Both the position numbers and the translations under genes were made by a program. A stretch of DNA of 64,000 bases from Sindora glabra (lineage: Eukaryota > Streptophyta > Magnoliopsida > Fabales > Fabaceae). Shown here in pieces: positions 51,651-64,000 of the stretch (its first letter is position 1; each line of letters starts with the position of its first letter). The DNA lies in the NCBI GenBank assembly GCA_020226215.1, contig CM035233.1, forward strand, positions 2,728,001 to 2,792,000, written 5' to 3'. Below the pieces are notes generated by a model. It did not search any database, was not told the origin of the DNA, and saw nothing but the letters and a program-made list of their open reading frames with translations.

Positions 51651-53949
51651 AATCTTGTTTAGTGAAACTATTCATTGGAAGGCATGGTCAGTATTTCTGG
51701 CTTAGTTAATATGCTAGCTTCCTCTTCTTTATTTATGGAATCAAACCCTAAGGTTGATAGTGAATGGAAATAGGATGGTTCTAATTGAGGGTTCTTCTTT
51801 TAATAGTATTTATGTGTAGATTTGTGTTTTCAAAAATTATGTATTCTTGTGTAAATATCTTAGTATATGTAAATTATGTTTTAAATTTCTTTATGCATGT
51901 GCAATCAATATTATTTTCTGTAAATACTTATTTATATTCTTACTAGAGTTAAGAAACTAGATAAATTAGAAATGTCTTAAAGGTTTGTAAGGACAACTGG
52001 TTAGTATAGTAATAATAGTCAAGTGTCTTTACACGAATTACAGTATTCAAGATTCAAGTTATGACATTAAAAACTTTACCAAAGAAAATAAATACCATTG
52101 TCTTGTAAATTTAGTTAATTATTTATAATTACTATATGACTAATTTAGGTACAATTAATTACTCATATTCAGTTATAGCATGGATATAAAGGATTTAATA
52201 ATTATTTTCTTTTAAAATAATTATATTTGGTATAATATACTAAGTTGGAATATTAATTTTAGGATCATAACATAGAGTTCATATATATAGTAATTTGCTT
52301 GGGGTATTGAAATAAGTAACTGTGAAATTAAACTTACAACTTCATCAATAGTCATAGCACACAATTATGTAATCATGGATCATAAGATTTGCATTAAAAA
52401 GTGCGAGAAAATTAATTTTGCATGAATAACCTATTTTGAACTCTTTAGCACTTTAACAGATCCTTTGATGGGTCAAAGCATGTTAATCTTGTTGGAAACT
52501 CTCACAATTTGCTTACTGGGTGGATGGATTTAAGAATTAGGTGCTTGAGAATTGCTGTAGAAAATGGTAGTATGAATAGTTTTAAAATCTAACAAAGGGT
52601 TAGGATGTAAAGTACATGAAAATATGCATATTTAAGTGTTAATTTGGCAAAATGGAGTCTTTTGGCTATTGAGATACAAATATTTATAGTTGTTGCTGGT
52701 CAGTTATGGCTACTAGGAAGTTACTAGTATAACATAGGCGGTTATAGGGTGCCATCTCTTATAGATATAGGTAAGTACTTCTCCGAAAGTGCTTTACTAA
52801 TAAATAACTTCCACTTATTCCAAAGCAATGCTTTTATGATTGCTTTCATTGATTTATTATGCCTTTTACCAAACTTTCAATGGGTGAGATGTCATATCAG
52901 CATAATAAAGGCCTTTTTAGTTTTTTTTCCTTAAATGGAGGGAAATAAAACTATTTGATATATTTCTTGTGGAATATGCCAAGATTCTTTAAAAAGGGTG
53001 GTTTTAGCTTTAGTATAAATAATTGACAACCCAATGTCATTAGTTATCAAAGGTTAACAAGCTGAGGTTTGTAATTAGGGAACACTTGGTTTTGTTATGC
53101 ATTTCTACTGAACTTAACTAAATAAGTTACATTAGTTGGATGCTATTGATAACTCCTAAATCTTATAAGATTCCTAATTTTCAATATTTTGTATCAAAAC
53201 ACCAATTTTCACTTAACTATGCTTATAACTATTGCTATCAAGTGTATGAATCATTTTATTAAAAGGATGTGTGGCCAATTAGGGTAAACCTATAGGTTTT
53301 ATGGTTTGCAGGGCTTAAGGAAATGTCATGATGGGTAGCATACATTAACATCTCTTTGAAGTGATCAATGCATGAACTAACATTAATATTATATTAAAAC
53401 CAATTATCCTTTATTTAAACAATTTTCTTCCCTCCACTACATATTTTACACCTCATTGAATTTCTTCTTAAAAGTATTTACTTTTCTGCAACCTTACAAG
53501 TTCTCCTTCCTTGTTATCAGTTTCTTTTTAAATCTATAATAGCTTTACAAGGTTTTTCTTCTTATGCTTCGAAATAACTAAAGTTAGATGTCCTTAGCTT
53601 ATTTGAGGCCTTCATTTTAACTTACAAGGTATTGATACATTCTTTTTCTGTTAAATTATCTAATAATGAAGCCCTACCCCACTATTTAGGACCCATTACT
53701 ATTGATAATGTAAAACATAGATACTAGTGAATTTTTCTCTTAAAAACTCATATTCATAACTAACAAAATCCCTATATATCCCTTGGTAATGAAATATTTT
53801 AGGGTTTTTAGGAATTTTCCTCATTCTATAAATGAATATTTACTTTAGGTTGATCAAGTTTGTCTAATGAAAAGGGAAACAATGGAAAAAAATTAGGCAT
53901 TTTTTATTTAATTCAACTTTCACATTATTTGCAAAAAGTAAATTTGCCT
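51651..53949. other. AT-rich DNA, nothing recognised
   Basis: It may contain the 3' LTR of the downstream Ty3/gypsy element, but no paired copy was identified. Confidence 0.5.
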
Positions 53950-53989
53950 TTAATAGGCTTGACTATTGTCTTTTAGTCACTTTTTACTA

Positions 53990-56900
53990 ATAATCTTCAT
54001 CTACCTTGTGGCATGATAGGGGTCATTTTTTTTATGTTTCAATTTTAATTAGTTTGGCTTTTATCAGTAAAAAAAATTCATTGTTAAATCCAAATAATGA
54101 CTTCAAAAATGACTTCAAATTGGATGCACATACTTTTGTATATTCAATCTTTTTGAAAAATTTCATTAATTAGTTAGGATTAGTTATGTTTAATCTTGAA
54201 CATATAACTTTTTCACTTTGTTAACTTTGTAAACATGTATTTTGAACTTCTGCCTTAAAAATCTTGGATGCCTACCTCCTTTTGGTAATTTTTTTACATG
54301 AAGGATGGCAAATGGCTACAAGCTAACTAATTTTAGCTAACCTTTATGAAAATATAACTTGGATTGTGTAGGAAATGCATGCTCGACAATCCTTTTCCAA
54401 TTTAAGGAGTCTTTTTTGGATCTTTCAGTTGTGGCTAATAACATATTTTTTAAAACATTTTGCTTTGCCTAAGGATTATGTGGCATTCTTAAAACATTTA
54501 GGCTACTCTTTACCTTTCTTACTAGAAACTTAATCTCATAGAGTTTTTCTATGAATATTTTTAATCCTTTTATATTGGTTCTATTAACCATCCTATTGCT
54601 TATTTTTCTTATTTCTTTTTTTAGCCTAATGGCCTAGCTTGGTTTATAAATGAGCTTAACCTTTTCAATGCTTAAAGTGTCCATATTTGGGCAAACTTTA
54701 TGTGTTTATAAAATTTATGTATTGGCTTACCACTAGAGAATACCTCATTGGTTGAATAATATTTGTCAAACATAATGGCCAAGTAGTTTAACCTTATTCG
54801 AGATTAGTTGTTGATAACCCTAGACCATAAATATTAAAGTAGAACTTTGGTTCAGCTAGACTTTGCAGCAATAGAAGTGCTAAATCAAAAGTGTTTTCAA
54901 TACTTTTTGGCTGCATATTTTTTTCCTTGCCATGCTTGCATTGAGTATTTTTAGGATGGTGGACTATTCATGCCTACCAATATTTCACCGTGGTAGTGGA
55001 TATTAAGTTAACTCACATTCTTACTATGCAAATTATCGAGGCATTTCAAAAGATAGTAGGTATGCATTATCAAGAAATCCTTTTGAAAATTATTACAAAG
55101 TCATTTATTATTATCGGCATATTTGGGCCACTATATTAGATGTTAAAGAATTCCTTAAGAGAAAGATAAGTAACTATAATGCCTATCATAAAAGAAAGTG
55201 GTGGAAAACATACCAACAAAACTTAAATATTGACTCTTCTACTAATCCTCCTTTTAAATCAAAACCAATTCTAGTATTGAATAATCCTTTGAGCGTTGCA
55301 AAATACATATCCATAGTTTACAAAAAAAGTGAACTAACCTTTGACATTACCATTGCCTACCTATATCCTTATGCCAATGTGAATATTCATTGTTAGGTTG
55401 AACTATTGGTTGTCACCTAAGCCATATATAAATAATCAAAAGGTCCAAGAGATAATTACTTTTTATCTTTATTAACATTTTTTTCTCACTTTGATTATCT
55501 TTTTGATTGTTTACAAGCATAACCATACTAGTTGAGATCCGTAGTGTTTTGTCAAATTTGCTTGCTTGAGCTATTAAAGAGGTCAAACTAAAATGTCTGG
55601 ATGAGAAAATTGAAAAATTATTTGGCAAGGATAATTTTGAGATTGCTACTCTAGTTATGGGAAGTAGAAAAGAAATCCAATACCACTTCCGTGTTAAAGA
55701 AATAGTAGAACTAGTTACTGAGCTAATACTTGAAAGAAAGAAAACAATGGCATACAATCAATTTAAAAGCCTTTCTATTTACTATTTGGCTAGTCATTCT
55801 CAATAATCACAACCTAGTCCTTCTCATAATGTTGCTTTAATAAGCTAACCTTTTTCCTTGAACTACTATCTTGACATCTTTCCTTGATATATCTTTGGAT
55901 GCTATTTCAGGGTAGGGTTAATACCCTATCTTTGACTTTTCAATAAGTACCTTTTTAGTATACTATTTTTTCTCATATTCAACTTTGTTGTTTGATGGCT
56001 TTGACATTACTAATGTTTATCTTTTTAAGACATCAAGGGCATTCTTATACTAAGTACTTTTACACTTACTCCAGTGATAAATCTCATAAAACCAATCATT
56101 TTACTAAATTTGGCTTGTTGTTAATAGGTAGTCTAAGAAATTTATCTTTTTAAAAATTAGCCTTGATGGAAGAACAACAAAATCAAACCAAGATTAAAGT
56201 TTCTCCAATTAGGATAGGTCGAGATGCTGACAAAAATGCCATGACCTTTGATTTTACACTGGTTGAATGTGAAGTTATCTTAAAGATAGTTTAAGTTTGA
56301 GATGCAGCTAGAAATGACATTAATAAGGAGGACCCATTTTTAGCTTGGCAAAATTATGCTGGCGATGATACACCTTTTTCTAACTTATCAACCTTGAAAT
56401 TGTCCTTATTAGAGGGAAAGTAAAACAAAGAAAAAGAAAAAAAAAGCTACTTTTAAAAAGACTCTGTTAAAGTTCAACACCATAAAAAAAATCTTGATTC
56501 CTTTTCTTAAGATATGGATGCTTGATAAAAGATCAATAAGTTATTGCAATTTTATTAAGGTAATATGTTAGCTGAGGATATTTTTTAAACTCATATTAAC
56601 AATCTTATTGAAATTAGTCTAAATTAATTAAGGAATTAAGTAAAGGAGTTGACATAAAAATGCTTATTTATCCTTGGAGCAAACTAGAGATGGTGTGGGT
56701 GTGGCTGAATACTTTAAGAATCACTAGAAAAGGAAAGATGAATATACTACTAGACACCAAGCATGCATTAGAGAAAAGAAGAAGAATGCTAAGGCCAAGC
56801 TGGCTAAAGCACAAGAACTCAGATCAAAATTAGAGGCTAATTACAAAAACTTGGTAAATACTAAATTGACTCTTCTAAAGGAAGGCCAAACAAAGCTCAA

Positions 56901-57030
56901 AGAATTCAAGACTATAAAAACTCAGTTAGTGGATTTATAGGGTGAATGTTGAGCAAAGTAAAAGTAGAAGGAGATAGTGGTAGCTCAATGGAAAAGCCTA
57001 AAATCTTCTTTTGATTTAGTTAAGAAATAA
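53990..57030 (+). pseudogene. plus-strand extra ORF relic: plant-mobile-domain-like region plus coiled coil
   Basis: Coding-like plus-strand segments with frameshifts and stops: 'NLHLPCG' (about 54000), 'LDAHTFVYSIFLKNFIN' (about 54130), 'AYLLLVIFLHEG' (about 54275), 'PNGLAWFINELNLFNA' (about 54630), 'LDFAAIEVLNQK' (about 54870), 'NPFENYYKVIYYYRHIWATI' (about 55080), 'KEFLKRKISNYNAYHKRKWW' (about 55150), then lysine/glutamate-rich helix 'REKKKNAKAKLAKAQELRSK' (about 56775) to a stop at 57028-57030. The HLPCG motif with following 'LWLxRxxF'-type text resembles the plant mobile domain (aminotransferase-like) family; the C-terminal part should form a coiled coil. Assignment to that family is tentative. 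An independent transposon ORF placed beside the pol is the alternative. Confidence 0.55.
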
Positions 57031-57279
57031 TTTAGCCTTTGTATTTCTTGATTATAAACTTGATTGCTTTCGGTCTGAATATATAAATTTTATTTAACTA
57101 GCATTTGCATTAATACTGTTGTTACTTAACTTTTGATATATGCTTGGCTTATATAAATTTAGATATTTACCATTTATGGTCTAGATTTGGCTATCTTCAA
57201 TATTTTAAACTTGGTAATTGTTATCATCAAAGCAAGTTTTAGCCTAAAATATCCCTTTCCAATAAGGTGACTAGTTCCT

Positions 57280-60200
57280 AAAATTTAACTTAATCATAGG
57301 TAGCATAATTTTCTACACAAGTTGGCCTATAACGAGCTTTTTAAACTTAACTTGTTTATTACAATGTTTGGCTAATTTTTCTTTATTCATGATAAAAAAG
57401 TCTAAAGCTTTCCACCAAACCTCATTTGATTCTTCTAATTCCCTTATCATTTGGTCATGATAATCACTTGAAGATAGTTTGTTCTATTGTTAAACTCTTA
57501 GTAACTATGAGGTAACTTTAACGAGAATCATGGTTTCATGGCCAAAGACTAATTTATATGGAGTCATACTAATAGCTCCTTTGGGTATATTTTTAATTGC
57601 CTATAATGTTGAGTTTAACAACATATGCTAATTCTTTAGGTAATGCCTAAATTATTTCTTTATTAAATCAATCACCCATTTGTTAGTCGTTTCAACTTGG
57701 CCATTAGCTTGTGTACAGTAAAAAGTAGAGGTTAACATTTTTATCCCTTTAGATTAAGCATGCACTTTGCCTTATGAACACAGTCCCATAATCATTCATA
57801 ATTATCTCTGGAAAATCAAACTTGTATACTATCTTGTTCTCAATAAATTCTATTACATTGCTTTAATTTCCTTAAATATTGCTGCCTCGACCTATTTTGT
57901 GAAATAAACCACGACTACTAAAATGTAATTATGCTTTTTTGTCGAAGGGGTTGTATCTTACTAATGATATGTATTACCTAGTTGCAAAATAACCATAGTT
58001 TGATAATGTACTCCAAATTCGTTGCCGAAATTTTTTATATGGATTTATGCTTTTGACATTTTATTCATCCCTTAGCATAACTTATATAATTATTAATTAT
58101 CTATGGCTAATAGTAGCTTTTACAAACTAAGATCCATTTCATTTTAACTTTAGCTTGATAAACTTCATATATGCCCTAATGGACATTAGTCGAGACTGCT
58201 ATAGCTTCATCTCCCCCGAAATAATTCAATAACTAGCCCTCAAACCCTTTCTTGTATAGCTTGTCATTTAAAAGCACAAACTTTAAAGCCTTTACTTTCA
58301 GTGCTTAGTCAATATTTGCTGATGGATTAGTCAAATAATCTATTAAAAGTGTTCTTCAATTAACACATTTGTTGCTACTTATGATGTATAGAATCTCTTG
58401 TGTTTCTATTGGTTCAAAATAATAATAAGTAGTCATTTTGGCAAGCATCACTTAGCTAACTTTGTAATCTGAGGCAATTTAGGCTAAAATGTTAGCTTTC
58501 TCATTTTCCATTCTTAGGATATATATGATAACTATATCATTAAACTCAATTAACAACTTAGTTGTGATAGCTAAATATCTAGCCATATTAGGACTCATAC
58601 ATTTGAATTCTTTAGTTATTTACTTTATTATTTCTTATAAATCTTCATATATCTCAATGTTGTAAGCTTTTTATTCTATCAATAACTTTAAACTGATAAT
58701 GAATGTTTCATATTTGGCTTCATCATTTAAGTGTTTCCAACTTAATGAGAAAAAAAACTCAATCAACTTTTTTATGTGGTGTCATCATTAACAATCCTAC
58801 CCTTGCACCTTTTTTATGGCATGATTCATCAAAATATAATTTCTAATAACTAGTTCCGGCAAAATTGATTAGTTTAGACTTATAATCCACTACTAAATTG
58901 GCCATTACTTGTCCTTTAACAACCTTTAAAGAGCAATATTGTATTATGAATTTAGTTGCACTTAACTCTTATTTGTTCACTTAGCCATGTATAAGTGGTT
59001 GAGATGGTATGTATTTTAGGATGTCAATTTTCTCTAATACTTGTATGATAGTTAGCAATAAATAATACCTAAACTTTATATAAGAATAATACAAAGAAAG
59101 GTATAACTTTTCCATTATTGACTATTTTTGTTTAGCTATATTTAACATTCTTGAAAGGTAATAAATGGAGGATTTAGAGGCTGAAACATATAACTTAAGG
59201 GGTAGGTCTAGTACAATAGCAATCATCACTGGAGGATTTATTAAGTATGCTTTTATTTTTAACTCAACTCAAATTGCTCAGTTTCTTTCATTTAATAAAG
59301 TTTAGAATACTCTAGTTCACCTAAAAAAATTTGATATGAATCTTTTTAGGAAATTAACTTTCTTAAGAAAGCACTGTAACTCTTTTTTATTAGTGGGAGC
59401 CATGGTTTCAATTATGGCCTTAGCTTTATTTTTATCTGCTTCAATACTTTTTTAGTGTAATAAGAAACCTAAAATGTTTCTTGTAGAGATGTTGAAAGCA
59501 CACTTAAATGGATTCATTTTTATGTTATCATGTCATATTTAGTCAAATGCTTCTTTTAAGTTTTTCCAAATGTTGGTCATAGGATAGTCCTTTGATGATT
59601 GTGCCATTAATATACACCTCTAGGGATTTGTTAATCATATCATGAAAAATTATATTCATCATTAATCACTTGTAAACTTTTATTACATTTAGACATTGAA
59701 AAGTTATTTTCGGCATGTTTCTTTTAGCTATAAATATCTTAGTGTAACATTACCATTCATCAAACTAACTACTACATGTCTAGATGCCACATTTATGATG
59801 ACGTCTATGGTTAACATAGATTATATAAATATCTTATTATAACATTTATGATAATGTCTATGCATGCTTTTAGTTTCCCATTCTTCTTTATAAGTAGGAC
59901 CACACTAGATAACCATTATGCAAACCTTATAGTTAATATAAACTTAGCCTTTAATAATCTTTCTATTTCTTCTTTAATCTTTGCCATAGTTGTATGTGGC
60001 TTGAAAACTTTTTTGATCAATAGTTTATGCTCTACTAAGTCTCAACTCAACCCTTGCATTTCATCGTAATTCCACGTAAGGCAATCTTTGTATTGCTTAA
60101 GAATGCCAATTATTTGTTATTTATATCTTCTGGCAATGTAGTGTTAACAAATGTTTGCTTAGGTTTTTATTTGTCCTCAAATTAATTTTTTGTAGGATGT

Positions 60201-60870
60201 CCTAGGTTTTCACCTTCTTATTATCTTTTTTAACTAGTGATTCCAAGAATCCAAATGAACTATCATCTTAAATACAATTTGGGGCCTTGGATTATGCTTA
60301 CTCGGTAACATATATTGATAGCTAAGCAAGTTGTTCTTAGTATTTATTCATTGGTTGTGTAGGCCAATCCCTTATTTTTGGCCTTTGGGATAGTTCTAAA
60401 GCTTTATGCATCCAATATAGACATCTTTACTGTTGATAGATCTATATATTGCCTCATATGTAGCAGTTGCATGTTAGGATTATGAATTTTAAATTCGATA
60501 TGACATTATTGAACAAAACATAGGCTATCATAAGCTTTTATACATTAAATTGCACCATTTTCTTTCCAAATGAGCATTTTTTTGATGTAGTGTGGATAGC
60601 ATTGCTCCTATAGCATGGATCCAATCTCAACCAAGTAAGATATTATAATTAGCTTTCAATGGTATCACCATAAATAGAGTAGGCTTAACTATCGATCCTA
60701 CCTTAAGATTAACAATCACCATCCCTTTTGAATTGTAAATCTTTCCATTAAAACTTGTCAAGGCAATATTAATGACATTATATCCTTCGACTATTTTCCT
60801 AACTGAATAAATGTAAATTAAGGCATTTGGTTAACTGTAGCTCTTCCATTGACCAAAATTCAATTTATAG
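57280..60870 (-). pseudogene. Ty3/gypsy pol relic: protease, RT, RNase H, integrase
   Basis: Minus strand: protease 'LVNGRATVNQMP' (about 60850) and 'KANYNILLG...DWIHAIGAM' (about 60620); RT start 'DLVEHKLLIKKVFKPHTTMA' (about 60040), 'IKEEIERLLKAKFI', 'VVLLIKKNGKLKACID' (about 59880), 'MINKSLEVYINGTIIKG' (about 59620, where the Y-x-D-D box reads YING) and 'FLITLK' (about 59460); RNase H 'KLYFDESCHKKGARVGLLM' (about 58840); integrase zinc region 'LYKKGFEG' and 'GGDEAIAVSTNVH' (about 58220) and 'ISYAKG' (about 58085); integrase core 'VVVVYFTK' (about 57910), 'IMNDYGTVF' (about 57790), 'QANGQVETTNKWVIDLIKK' (about 57680) and 'YKLVFGHETM' (about 57550); and the tail 'YHDQMIRELEESNEVWWKAL' (about 57440). 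Stops are numerous and protease and RT catalytic acids are changed, so it is dead. Confidence 0.9.
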
Positions 60871-61349
60871 GTTAACCATCTATATGAACCTTTATATGCA
60901 AAAGCAATAAGTGTTTTCTTATTCGTTTAGTTAGCTATCTAAATTCAACATTTATATCTTCATTGAATTCAACTATAATCACTAAACCTTTGTCATTAAC
61001 CTTTCAGATTCTACTGAGCAATATAGTCATAACATTAGCATCCAAGTCCATTTACTATCCATGAGTCTTTAATTATTATTTAAGGGATTGTTTCCTATCT
61101 CTTTTTAGCTTCAAACCACTAAGTTCATCTAAGTTGGAAGGCATTTTGTGGCTTTCCTTCTCTCACCTAGTATAGGCATCTTATCACTACATTCTTCTTT
61201 TCTGGATCTTAGTTAGAAGAGGTCTCTATCATGTCCTATCTTATGGTTATCATGACCAACGTAATGATACCTAACTAGTGCTATTAAAGATATCTAATTA
61301 GTACTAGCTTCCTAAATAGATATCTTCACAAGCCTTTAATACTCTGATA
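60871..61349. other. flank of the pol relic, no recognisable gag
   Basis: Gag is expected here on the minus strand, but no zinc knuckle or capsid-like reading was recognised. The space before the next repeat unit is only about 0.5 kb, so gag was probably deleted or displaced. Confidence 0.4.
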
Positions 61350-61432
61350 TCCCTTTTAAATTATTATTGGGGAAGAAACAAACATTTAAACTAAAAAAAA
61401 TAATTGCATATATTATAAGTTTAAAAGCTATA

Positions 61433-61434
61433 TC

Positions 61435-61509
<75 letters not shown>

Positions 61510-61516
61510 CATATAT
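61433..61516. repeat. (ATAC)n(AT)n microsatellite
   Basis: An AT run of about 29 units flanked by ATAC units on both sides. The open frame across it is not a gene. Confidence 0.97.
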
Positions 61517-63591
61517 CATAAAAATATTATTTATACAAACATAATAATTAACAAAATGTTTCATATTATAATAATTGAATCCCTATCAAAGAGTATCTCT
61601 TAGATATCATAGAGAAATTGGAAAGTTACTGTACAAGTATTAATTTACTATTTTGGTTTCATGGTTGGTACCCATCATTAAATGAACACAACAAAGTATG
61701 AGTATAAAATATACTCAATGAGTGGTATTCATCACTTTCTTCACAAAAGATTAACCTTATCATTTAGTACAATTCCTATCTAATGTCTTATGAGGAATTT
61801 TCTTTATGTATATCATTGGTACAATTTATCATAGAAAATGGCAATGGTAGGTATACAAGTATAACTTTATCTTTGGTCCCATATTATCCCCCTCTACCTT
61901 AAGCTTTAAGCCACTAACTTTTTCTCTTCACTACTAATCACACCTCTCTTTCTTTGCGAAGGATGTTATATCTCCCCCTCTTAATTCATAATAAGTAATA
62001 ATAGGATGTTAACACATCAACTATTTTATCCATTTCCAAGTATATAGACAAATACCCACTATGCTATAAGTATTTTATATTTTACATCAATGTGTTATAT
62101 TCATTTAAATATCTTCTTGATAATCCCTAAGGAGTTTCAAACAAACTTGTATTTGTGCCATAGCTTGGAGCCTATTTTTATGTTCTTAAATTTATTCTAA
62201 ATTCTATCATTATTTATTCTAACATTTCTAATAATTTATTACACAAGATAAAACAATCAAATTGCTCAAAATACTTCCACGGATACTGTTTATTTAGAAC
62301 CCAAGGGAAGAATTATAGAACAGGGTAGCATAGGGGCACATATAATTAAAACCCCTTTTCACTAATCAAATGGAATATAATTGTTACCAAATTTTGCCCA
62401 AAATTCCTAACACATTAAATGAAAGATAAATTAAGTGTTGTACAAATAATTTCATAGGTTTACAAGTGTGTTAGAAGCAAAATTTTAGATTAGCCAAATT
62501 TGGACAGCTTCTGAGCTGCTAAAATAAACCTACCTTTTGGGGAAATAAGTCTATTTCAATTGCCACCAAAATTTTTCCACAAGCTTGCTAACATCCCAAG
62601 TGATGTATCCTAGGAGTTTTATAGATTCTATCATTCATTTGATGGGTCAAATAAAAGGAAACCTAAAACTAATCAGATAGGGCCAGAATTAGGATAGCAT
62701 TGGAGCACTTGAAATGGAAAATTTTGTTGGATATCCAAATAAACTCCGATTATCATCAAATTTGACTGAGTATCCTAACATATGGAGGGGTAATAAATTT
62801 TTTTTTATGATTTTTATTAATCATTTGATACCCTAAAAAATATCAGAGCCATGACCAACCAGTACGGGGTTTTAAAATGGATAGAATTGGGAATTCCACC
62901 ATCAACTTGTCTTATCACCTACCTAAAAATTTTCAAAAATTATTAAATTCATTTAGATTCATCCTAATGCCAAATATGATGATAAAATGCTAAAAATTTA
63001 ATTTTTTAATTTTCCAAAAATTCAATTACACTAGATATCATAAACTCCTATTTAGTACCACATGAGAGAAGCTGGTTTCAATTCTACAAATTCCTATTTC
63101 CATTTTTCCTAAATAATTTTTAATGAATCCTTTTTATAACACTCTTGAAATCAATATATCAACAACATATCATCTTAATATTGATTATAATACTCTAAAA
63201 TAGAATCATACCTCAGCATATTTCAAATAGAAAATAAGAAAGCATATACTAATAATATCATCATCTATTCCTTTAAAATGGCTCTAAAAATAGTGAGAGT
63301 TACCACTCATTTCAATTTTTTTTCTTCTTATAAACTTCCAATAATTCTTTTGAAACAATAAGGGAAGCTTCATGAAAATAAATTAGATTTTGGACATTTG
63401 AGGAGAAGATTAATGATGGTTTATAGAAGAAATTGAAGGAATTTATTTCTTACCTTATTTGATTGAGAAGTAATTTGTAAAACTCCCTTGTTTTCCCACT
63501 TGAAAAGCTTGGACTTCTTTTCTATTTTTTTTCTCTCGAAGTCACAGTTTGGAGCTGGTTGATGGGCAGAAGTTTTTTGCTCTCAAGACCC

Positions 63592-63617
63592 TATATATAT
63601 ATATATATATATATATA
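63592..63617. repeat. (TA)n microsatellite
   Basis: A dinucleotide run. Confidence 0.95.
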
Positions 63618-64000
63618 ACCTAACCCTAATTTTACAAAATTCTTTGAATTTTCTTATTAATTTTTCTTGGATTTAGATAAATTTTTTTGGATAATTGGCC
63701 AGCCATTTTGCACATCCAAGTGTGCCATTCCAGCAATAAATGATGTTCCTTTTGGCTAATAAAATTTAGCCACACAAAAAGGTTAAGTTTGGTTATTATA
63801 TAATGGCCCCAAATTTGTCTCTTTATTCACTTTGGTCTTTAACTTCCTTTAGAAGTTTAAACTAACCATGGGCCCACATTTTTGGGAATAAAATTCAAAT
63901 TTAGGCCTTTAAAACTTGGGCCAATCCAACTCAATACAAATAAAAATTAACCAGCTTAAAAAATAAAAAGGGTTTATTGCAATGCCTCCTAAATCTTTCA

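Larger units (their letters stand above)
53950..60870 (-). mobile_element. second degenerate Ty3/gypsy element (Tat-like), with a plus-strand extra ORF
   Basis: On the minus strand the order is protease, RT, RNase H, integrase, as in Ty3/gypsy. A 3-kb coding relic follows on the opposite strand. Antisense extra ORFs downstream of integrase are known in the Tat lineage (for example Grande). LTRs and gag were not located, so the outer limits are approximate. Confidence 0.7.
61350..64000. repeat. probable third large LTR-like unit, runs off the window
   Basis: Non-coding, with the same order of landmarks as the units at 15139 and 21476: a 'TATACTCAATGAGTGG' motif near the left (about 61710), 'GAGAGTTACCACTCATTTC' (about 63298), then 'TTCTTACCTTATTTGATTGAGAAG' and 'AAAACTCCCTTG' (about 63450-63490), comparable to 'TTCTTACCTCAATTAAATGAAG' and 'AAGTCTCCCTTG' at 17172-17221. 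The left boundary (perhaps TGATATCCC at about 61348) is uncertain and the right end is not in the window. Confidence 0.45.

Noticed and set aside
55413..55757. 114-residue minus-strand open frame
   Set aside because: The plus strand reads more protein-like (LVMGSRKEIQYHFRVKEIV) and fits the extra ORF relic.
59848..60069. 73-residue plus-strand open frame
   Set aside because: Antisense shadow of the RT relic (KIKEEIERLLKAKF on the minus strand).
61367..61603. 78-residue plus-strand open frame
   Set aside because: Mostly Tyr-Ile from an AT microsatellite.

Overview
This window is nuclear DNA from a flowering plant, most likely a eudicot. It holds two intron-rich genes whose proteins closely resemble Arabidopsis ones, in strongly AT-rich DNA filled with decayed plant transposons (Ty3/gypsy, RTE-type LINE, Helitron, MITEs, large LTR-like units). 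I cannot name the species. Nothing bacterial or organellar is visible.

Only two genes look intact. At the left, on the minus strand, an 11-exon gene (CDS 235-7893) encodes a 392-residue RCC1-repeat protein that should fold as a seven-bladed propeller. On the plus strand, a 3-exon gene (27804-31163) encodes a 93-residue twin-CX9C protein of the CMC1 family, a mitochondrial cytochrome c oxidase assembly factor. Both reading frames were rebuilt across GT-AG introns with matching phases and no internal stop. From memory, their closest Arabidopsis relatives are neighbours on chromosome 5 (At5g16040 and At5g16060), so the pair may be an old syntenic block. The two are divergently transcribed, and the roughly 20 kb between them is mostly transposon debris.

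Layout by region. 1-7.9 kb: RCC1 gene, with a LINE fragment in its largest intron. 8-13 kb: AT-rich DNA with one hAT-like MITE. 13.0-20.3 kb: a degenerate Ty3/gypsy element on the minus strand with both LTRs. Its reverse transcriptase is split by a MITE-like DNA element, which is itself split by an LTR-like unit, giving three layers. 21.5-24.7 kb: a second LTR-like unit of the same kind with a perfect 5-bp target duplication. 25-27.6 kb: an LTR remnant, two palindromic MITEs and a short duplication. 27.8-31.2 kb: CMC1. 31-40.6 kb: AT-rich DNA with simple repeats, an unidentified gene fragment and a small dispersed repeat family. 40.6-45.3 kb: a Helitron on the minus strand whose replication-initiator and helicase motifs are both mutated. 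45-54 kb: mostly uninterpretable AT-rich DNA. 54-61 kb: a dead Ty3/gypsy pol (protease, RT, RNase H, integrase) on the minus strand, with a long plus-strand relic downstream that resembles a plant-mobile-domain/coiled-coil ORF. 61-64 kb: probably another large LTR-like unit that runs off the window.

No operon, CRISPR array or novel defence-like system is visible. The most informative signals are the three-layer nesting, the plus-strand ORF relic behind the pol at 54-57 kb, and loss of catalytic residues in all three large elements, largely through C-to-T or G-to-A changes.
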